64,000 bases of DNA from Neorhizobium sp. NCHU2750 (GTDB lineage Bacteria; Pseudomonadota; Alphaproteobacteria; Rhizobiales; Rhizobiaceae): contig NZ_CP030827.1 in assembly GCF_003597675.1 (NCBI RefSeq), positions 2,542,001 through 2,606,000 on the forward strand, read 5' to 3'. The position numbers and the translations under genes were made by a program. This document shows positions 61,604 through 64,000 of this stretch, one piece after another. Position 1 is the first letter of the stretch. The number at the start of each line of letters is the position of its first letter. The notes below the pieces were generated by a model that made no database searches, had not been told where the DNA came from, and worked only from the letters and a program-made list of their open reading frames with translations.

Positions 61604-61939
61604 CTATTCCTTGGTCAGCAATGCCGATGCCCGATCCTTCATATAGGAATACTGCATCTGCATCGTGCTTTTGCCGGTGCTGGTCAGTGTGATCTTCCCT
61701 CCGCCACTGCCGACACGCATGGTGATCGTCTTGCCGGACAGTGATGACGTATTGACAGAGATCGGCTCGCCCTTGAACCTGTAGGACGGCGTCCCGCTCT
61801 TCGGAATTGTGAAGACCACTGCACTGCCCTTCTCGGTCTTGCCGGAGTAAGTGCCGGCGAGATCACCGAACTCGGTGGCAAAAGCCGCTGCGGATGAAAA
61901 CATCACGATGATTGCGGAGAAAACGATATTTCGAAACAT
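61604..61939 (-). CDS. Small exported protein of unknown function
   Basis: A 111-residue protein with a signal peptide (FRNIVFSAIIVMFSSAAAFA) and a mature beta-rich part: FGDLAGTYSGKTEKGSAVVF and TITMRVGSGGGKITLTSTGK. The pattern resembles a small lipocalin-like or beta-sandwich periplasmic domain, but I recognise no family. AGGGGGC lies before the ATG at 61939. Confidence 0.7.
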   Translation of the reverse strand: MFRNIVFSAIIVMFSSAAAFATEFGDLAGTYSGKTEKGSAVVFTIPKSGTPSYRFKGEPISVNTSSLSGKTITMRVGSGGGKITLTSTGKSTMQMQYSYMKDRASALLTKE

Positions 61940-62097
61940 CAAAGCCCCCTTTGCTGATGACAACGAAAGAAAAGCCGCCAAAACCCGATCTGTCGCCACC
62001 CGTTTGGGTGAACACCGCCGCCCGATTGAATAAGCGCAACGGTTATCTACTCGATAACTGGGATCGATCGAAACATAACGATGATTGGGCTTTAAAA

Positions 62098-62174
62098 TGG
62101 CGCACCCGACAGGATTCGAACCTGTGACCTTTGGAATCGGAATCCAACACTCTATCCAGCTGAGCTACGGGTGC
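62098..62174 (-). tRNA. tRNA-Arg (anticodon CCG)
   Basis: On the minus strand GCACCCG pairs with CGGGTGC to form the acceptor stem. The D arm is GCTC/GAGT, the anticodon stem TTGGA/TCCAA encloses loop TTCCGAT with anticodon CCG, and the T arm is ACAGG/CCTGT around TTCGAAT. The 3' CCA is encoded at 62098-62100. The length is 77 bases with CCA. It reads CGG codons, which are frequent in a high-GC genome. Confidence 0.95.
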
Positions 62175-62430
62175 TAACCGTGTTGGCGATGAATCGCCCA
62201 AGTCCGATGGCAGGTTCTTACCCTAGCTCGTCTGGCGCATCAATGCCCTGAGGCGCCGATAGCGGAAAAATCGCAACAACAACATTCAATGGCAAAGGCA
62301 GGCGAAGATCCGGCCTTCCTTGGGCAGTATCCGTCGGGCCTGAATGTCGGGCCGTCCCGAGACGCAGATCGGAACCCGGCGGCGCAAGAGGCATTGTTTC
62401 TGCATGACCATAATCTCATAGGAGGTAAAA

Positions 62431-62655
62431 ATGGCCAACGACAGGACTGCACGCGACGCAATCGAAGGCGGTAGCGGCGATGTGGTCGGGACAACCGCAT
62501 CCGGCACCAAATCTGCCGGGAAAGCCCATGAAGCCGGGCGGCATCCGGTGGCCGGCCCGCATGCCAAGGACCACCTGACCGACCACGACAAGACCCCGGG
62601 CACCGGCTCGCTGCCCGCAAAGGACGGCGCCGAAGTCGATACTGGTCCGGATTGA
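62431..62655 (+). CDS. Small hydrophilic hypothetical protein
   Basis: A 74-residue, strongly polar protein starting MANDRTARDAIEGGSGDVVG, with no hydrophobic core, so probably disordered. AGGAGGTAAAA directly before the ATG at 62431 is an ideal ribosome site. No known family was recognised. It may resemble hydrophilic stress-protective proteins, but that is only by composition. Confidence 0.65.
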   Translation: MANDRTARDAIEGGSGDVVGTTASGTKSAGKAHEAGRHPVAGPHAKDHLTDHDKTPGTGSLPAKDGAEVDTGPD

Positions 62656-62790
62656 ACGATGAGTGCAGGCGCCCGGCTGGATGAGCAGCCGGACGTCCCG
62701 AATTTCATGCTGCCTTCCCCAAGCCTTTCCGCTTGCCCCGCCCCCGCCACGGCGATAACACCGTGGCAAGGTTATGCGGGCCCAGAATCC

Positions 62791-63180
62791 ATGACGTCGG
62801 AAACAATCACCCTCTATGAAGCGATCGGCGGCGATGATGCCGTGCGCGCGCTGGTGCGGCGTTTCTACCATCTGATGGATACGCTGCCGGAAGCCGCCCG
62901 CTGCCGGGCGATCCACCCCGAAAGCCTCAAGGGCAGCGAGGAAAAACTCTACGATTACCTCACCGGCTATCTTGGCGGGCCGCCGGTCTATGTCGAGAAA
63001 TACGGCCATCCGCGCCTGCGCTCGCGCCATTTCGGTGCCGAAATCGGACCCGCCGAACGCGACGAATGGCTCCTCTGTTTTCGCCGAGCGCTTGACGAGA
63101 CGATCGAAAACGAAAAGCTGCGCGACATCATCTGGCCTCCCGTCGAGCGGCTCGGCCACCACATGCAGAACAGGGAATAG
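62791..63180 (+). CDS. Truncated haemoglobin, group II
   Basis: A 129-residue 2-over-2 globin. It opens LYEAIGGDDAVRALVRRFYH, followed by YLTGYLGGPPVYVEKYGHPR and LRSRHFGAEIGPAERDEWLL. The proximal His is in the SRHF/GHPRLR region and the group II Trp in RDEWLL. It binds O2 or NO and is linked to oxidative and nitrosative stress in other bacteria. An in-frame start at 62659 would add an unrelated N-terminus; the ATG at 62791 fits the family length. A DUF423 gene follows four bases behind. Confidence 0.88.
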   Translation: MTSETITLYEAIGGDDAVRALVRRFYHLMDTLPEAARCRAIHPESLKGSEEKLYDYLTGYLGGPPVYVEKYGHPRLRSRHFGAEIGPAERDEWLLCFRRALDETIENEKLRDIIWPPVERLGHHMQNRE

Positions 63181-63184
63181 CGCC

Positions 63185-63556
63185 TTGGAAAGACTCGTGA
63201 AACTTCGGCCCTTGATCCTGCTTGTCAGCGGCCTGATGGGGCTTTCCGGCGTGGCGCTCGCCGCAGCCGCAAGCCATGGTGGCGACACGCATCTGCTCGG
63301 CAATGCCTCGACCATGTGCCTGGCCCACGCGCCGGTCCTGCTCGGGCTTTATCTCGGTCATCGCGCCTTCCGCAGCGCGACGCTGGCAGGCCTGGTGCTC
63401 GGGCTCGGCACCATCATCTTTGCGGCCGACCTCGTCTCCCGCCATTTTTCCGGCGACAGGCTGTTTCCCTTCGCCGCCCCCGCGGGCGGCATGCTGATGA
63501 TGCTGGGCTGGCTGATCGTCGCCGCCGGTGCCTTCCTGCAAAGGCGGGACGCCTGA
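63185..63556 (+). CDS. DUF423 membrane protein
   Basis: A protein of about 123 residues with four hydrophobic segments: LILLVSGLMGLSGVALAAAA, MCLAHAPVLLGLYLGHRAF, ATLAGLVLGLGTIIFAADLV and GGMLMMLGWLIVAAGAFLQ. The motif DLVSRHFSGDRLFPFAAPAG is the DUF423/YgdD signature. No ATG fits. TTG at 63185 or GTG at 63197 are the likely starts, each with a weak ribosome site. It lies four bases behind the haemoglobin gene and is probably co-transcribed. Function is unknown. Confidence 0.8.
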   Translation: MERLVKLRPLILLVSGLMGLSGVALAAAASHGGDTHLLGNASTMCLAHAPVLLGLYLGHRAFRSATLAGLVLGLGTIIFAADLVSRHFSGDRLFPFAAPAGGMLMMLGWLIVAAGAFLQRRDA

Positions 63557-63572
63557 AGGTCGGCGCTGAAGA

Positions 63573-63794
63573 TTACCTCCGGAACGGCAGGATCTTGCCC
63601 GCTTCCCAGGAGGGAACGGTAGTGGCACTCACCGTCGCATGCGCGGGAAAGCGGATGACATTGCTGTCTTCGTCATTTCGTCTGCGGGATGCCAGGATCT
63701 CGTAGAGTTCCGGCACAAGTCCCTCGCCATTCTGCTCCGCCAGCTTGTGCAGGCCGATAAACAGGGTGGCGTCAGGACGCTCGTCTCTCATCAT
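63573..63794 (-). CDS. Small hypothetical protein
   Basis: A 73-residue soluble protein, MMRDERPDATLFIGLHKLAE, then QNGEGLVPELYEILASRRRN and a final SWEAGKILPFRR. AAGGA lies six bases before the ATG at 63794. It overlaps the end of the upstream DUF2325-like gene by 23 bases and is probably co-translated with it. No family was recognised. Confidence 0.65.
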   Translation of the reverse strand: MMRDERPDATLFIGLHKLAEQNGEGLVPELYEILASRRRNDEDSNVIRFPAHATVSATTVPSWEAGKILPFRR

Positions 63795-63999
63795 TCTTAT
63801 CCTTCATCGTCTGCAGCGCGCGTTCCAGGCTCGATTTCGAGCCGTTGCGCAGCGGGACGAAGGCGACACCGAACTTCTTACAGCCGGTCTTCACCCTCAG
63901 ACACGCATCATGGCTGATACAGTCGATGGGGCAGAACACGCAGTCGACCGAGGGAAGCACGGTATCGATGCGCGATACGGCCTCACGCAGGCCGCCGTC
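63772..63999 (-). CDS. DUF2325-like protein, C-terminal end (partial)
   Basis: The frame is open to the right edge of the window, so the gene continues outside. The visible C-terminal 75 residues read DGGLREAVSRIDTVLPSVDC, then VFCPIDCISHDACLRVKTGC and KKFGVAFVPLRNGSKSSLER. The DxxSHDAxxxVKxxCKKxxxxxVPLR pattern matches DUF2325 domains, which are Cys-containing and of unknown function, possibly sensing redox or metal. A GTG at 63960 could serve as an internal start, but the open upstream frame argues for a longer gene. Confidence 0.65.
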   Translation of the reverse strand, partial: DGGLREAVSRIDTVLPSVDCVFCPIDCISHDACLRVKTGCKKFGVAFVPLRNGSKSSLERALQTMKDKNDERRAS

Positions 64000-64000
64000 A

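Noticed and set aside
1..64000. CRISPR array, prophage or integrase
   Set aside because: No regularly spaced repeats, phage structural genes or integrase were seen; the tRNA-Arg at 62098 has no duplicated 3' end nearby.

Overview
This window looks like the chromosome of a high-GC alphaproteobacterium of the Rhizobium/Agrobacterium group. The evidence is a cytochrome c-fused membrane urate oxidase (PuuD), a bdhA-xdhA-xdhB gene order I recall from Sinorhizobium meliloti, rhizobial palindromic intergenic repeats, many LysR regulators and several chemoreceptors. Species cannot be fixed from the sequence alone.

Layout. Positions 1-9344 hold the tail of a 3-hydroxybutyrate dehydrogenase, xanthine dehydrogenase xdhA and xdhB, an IS630-family insertion inside a palindromic repeat, an acetyltransferase, a methyltransferase, a PAS-GGDEF cyclase and the molybdenum-enzyme chaperone xdhC. 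Positions 9318-12310 hold two LysR regulators, each divergent from a tiny DUF1127-like gene, and a small secreted protein. Positions 12697-24261 hold a secreted S10 peptidase, two paralogous transmembrane chemoreceptors, a MarR-isochorismatase-membrane protein-MFS operon, and urate oxidase puuD with guanine deaminase guaD. Positions 24341-31725 hold a LysR/quinone reductase pair, L-lactate dehydrogenase, an XRE repressor coupled to a small membrane protein, a DUF1003 protein, a nuclease-like protein and a YefM-YoeB toxin-antitoxin pair.

Positions 31756-35509 (minus strand) form a tight ureide operon puuE-uraD-mntA-hepT-allA-uraH-phosphoesterase, in which a HepT/MntA toxin-antitoxin pair sits between catabolic genes. 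Positions 35651-43060 hold a homocysteine methyltransferase, a TetR regulator, a DUF1045 protein, the two halves of the MnmC tRNA-modification activity as head-to-head genes, and a small lower-GC islet bracketed on one side by a 252-bp duplication of the mnmD 3' end. Positions 43311-53450 hold an FMN reductase, an acyltransferase, a 1217-residue hybrid histidine kinase, an MttB-family methyltransferase, a small secreted protein and a DEAD-box helicase. Positions 53592-64000 hold a PAS-type cytoplasmic chemoreceptor, an operon of circularly permuted ATP-grasp, alpha-E and transglutaminase-like proteins, an MFS carrier, small proteins, tRNA-Arg(CCG), a truncated haemoglobin and a DUF2325-like protein cut by the window end.

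Working together: guanine (GuaD) and xanthine (XdhAB, matured by XdhC) feed urate oxidation (PuuD), then UraH, UraD and PuuE lead to allantoate, and AllA splits ureidoglycolate. Allantoicase is the one step not seen here. The best candidate for an undescribed system is the ATP-grasp/alpha-E/transglutaminase operon, followed by the XRE-membrane protein pair and the toxin-antitoxin pair inside the ureide operon.
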